Shown here piece by piece: positions 5,173 to 5,384 of a stretch of DNA of 5,384 nucleotides. The DNA lies in contig JALTKC010000236.1 in assembly GCA_027076245.1 (NCBI GenBank), forward strand, positions 1 to 5,384, given 5' to 3'. Numbering within the stretch: position 1 is the stretch's first letter; every line of letters begins with the position of its first letter. The notes beneath the pieces were generated by a model that did not search any database, was not told where the DNA came from, and saw nothing but the letters and a program-made list of their open reading frames with translations. Both the position numbers and the translations under genes were made by a program. This stretch comes from Gammaproteobacteria bacterium. Lineage in GTDB: Bacteria > Pseudomonadota > Gammaproteobacteria > GRL18.

Positions 5173-5384
5173 TTATGCAACCAGTTTTAACTCGTTTGCA
5201 CTGTCTTTTTTTCCAACCCCAAATATTTCTGCCGGTTTCTTTCCTCCATGTGCAAAGTGGGGACGTTCGTAATTATAAAACTCAAAATATTGCCTGAGTG
5301 ACTGTTTCAGCTCTTCCATGCTCTGATATTCCTTCAGGTAAACCTCCTCATATTTCACACTCCGCCAAAGCCGTTCTACCATGA
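5173..5384 (-). CDS. IS3-family transposase OrfB, C-terminal end (start outside window)
   Basis: The last 69 residues of an rve-type DDE integrase, read from the right edge to TAA 5173-5175. The start is the conserved MVERLWRSVKYEEVYLKEY motif, in which Glu3 is the final catalytic glutamate of the DDE triad, followed by YFEFYNYERPHFAHGGKKPAEIF, the usual C-terminal signature. The ATG at 5382 is an internal methionine, since relatives read DNxMVERLW; the gene continues upstream of the edge with the other catalytic residues. In IS3 elements OrfB is normally made as an OrfA-OrfB fusion by programmed -1 frameshifting; that part cannot be seen. No disruption is visible in this end, so the element may be intact. 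Confidence 0.93.
   Translation of the reverse strand, partial: MVERLWRSVKYEEVYLKEYQSMEELKQSLRQYFEFYNYERPHFAHGGKKPAEIFGVGKKDSANELKLVA

Larger units (their letters stand above)
4990..5384 (-). mobile_element. IS3-family insertion sequence, right-hand end only (continues beyond window)
   Basis: The element starts at about 4990, where similarity of the Fic gene stops and the terminal sequence AAAGTGGACCCCACTGTC begins, continuing to AAGACA at 5013. This resembles IS3-family ends, IS2 in particular, with GGxCCCC followed by AGACA. The transposase reads leftwards towards this end, so this is the right terminal repeat. The exact first base and any target duplication cannot be set without the other end. 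Between terminal repeat and transposase stop lie about 160-180 bp, long for IS3 elements, filled by a small and a large inverted repeat. Confidence 0.8.

Overview
The window looks like a chromosomal stretch from a gammaproteobacterium: the tRNA-Leu(UAG) fragment, the YedI/DUF808 membrane protein and the IS3-type transposase all fit that group. It joins a host-like segment to an accessory segment that shows several signs of gene transfer and decay. The genus cannot be named from the sequence.

Left part (1-3059), host-like. It starts inside the gene for a PhnD-like periplasmic substrate-binding protein. A complete DUF808 (YedI-type) inner-membrane protein gene follows on the same strand with a strong ribosome binding site. 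Converging on it from the other strand is a GGDEF diguanylate cyclase gene whose 5' end, which would encode the first membrane anchor and part of the periplasmic sensor, appears to be missing. Where it breaks off, an unrelated C-terminal gene fragment begins on the + strand (about 2821-3042). This suggests an old deletion or rearrangement near 2810-2847.

Boundary (3060-3118). The last 59 nt of a tRNA-Leu(UAG), from the 5' side of the anticodon stem to CCA, lie on the minus strand without the 5' third of the tRNA. This is the expected footprint of site-specific integration into a tRNA gene. The geometry puts the host on the left and the integrated element on the right.

Right part (3119-5384), accessory. 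A plausible promoter with a 20-bp palindrome just downstream precedes a small retropepsin-like (clan AA) aspartic protease gene. A DUF433 antitoxin-like gene follows 18 bp later. It has no ATG at its natural N-terminus and seems to start at ATT; the DUF5615 toxin usual for this family is absent. Next comes a Fic-family gene with an AbiEi-like N-terminal half. Its promoter carries three direct repeats at an exact 24-bp period. The coding sequence is cut after residue 296 by an IS3-family element, which removes the Fic catalytic domain. The IS runs off the right edge. It has an unusually long tail between transposase stop and terminal repeat, holding a large inverted repeat in which each arm contains a perfect DnaA-box match.

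No complete, clearly novel system is present. The points most worth following up are the protease-DUF433 pair with its ATT start, the 24-bp operator array of the AbiEi-Fic gene, and the DnaA-box hairpin in the IS.
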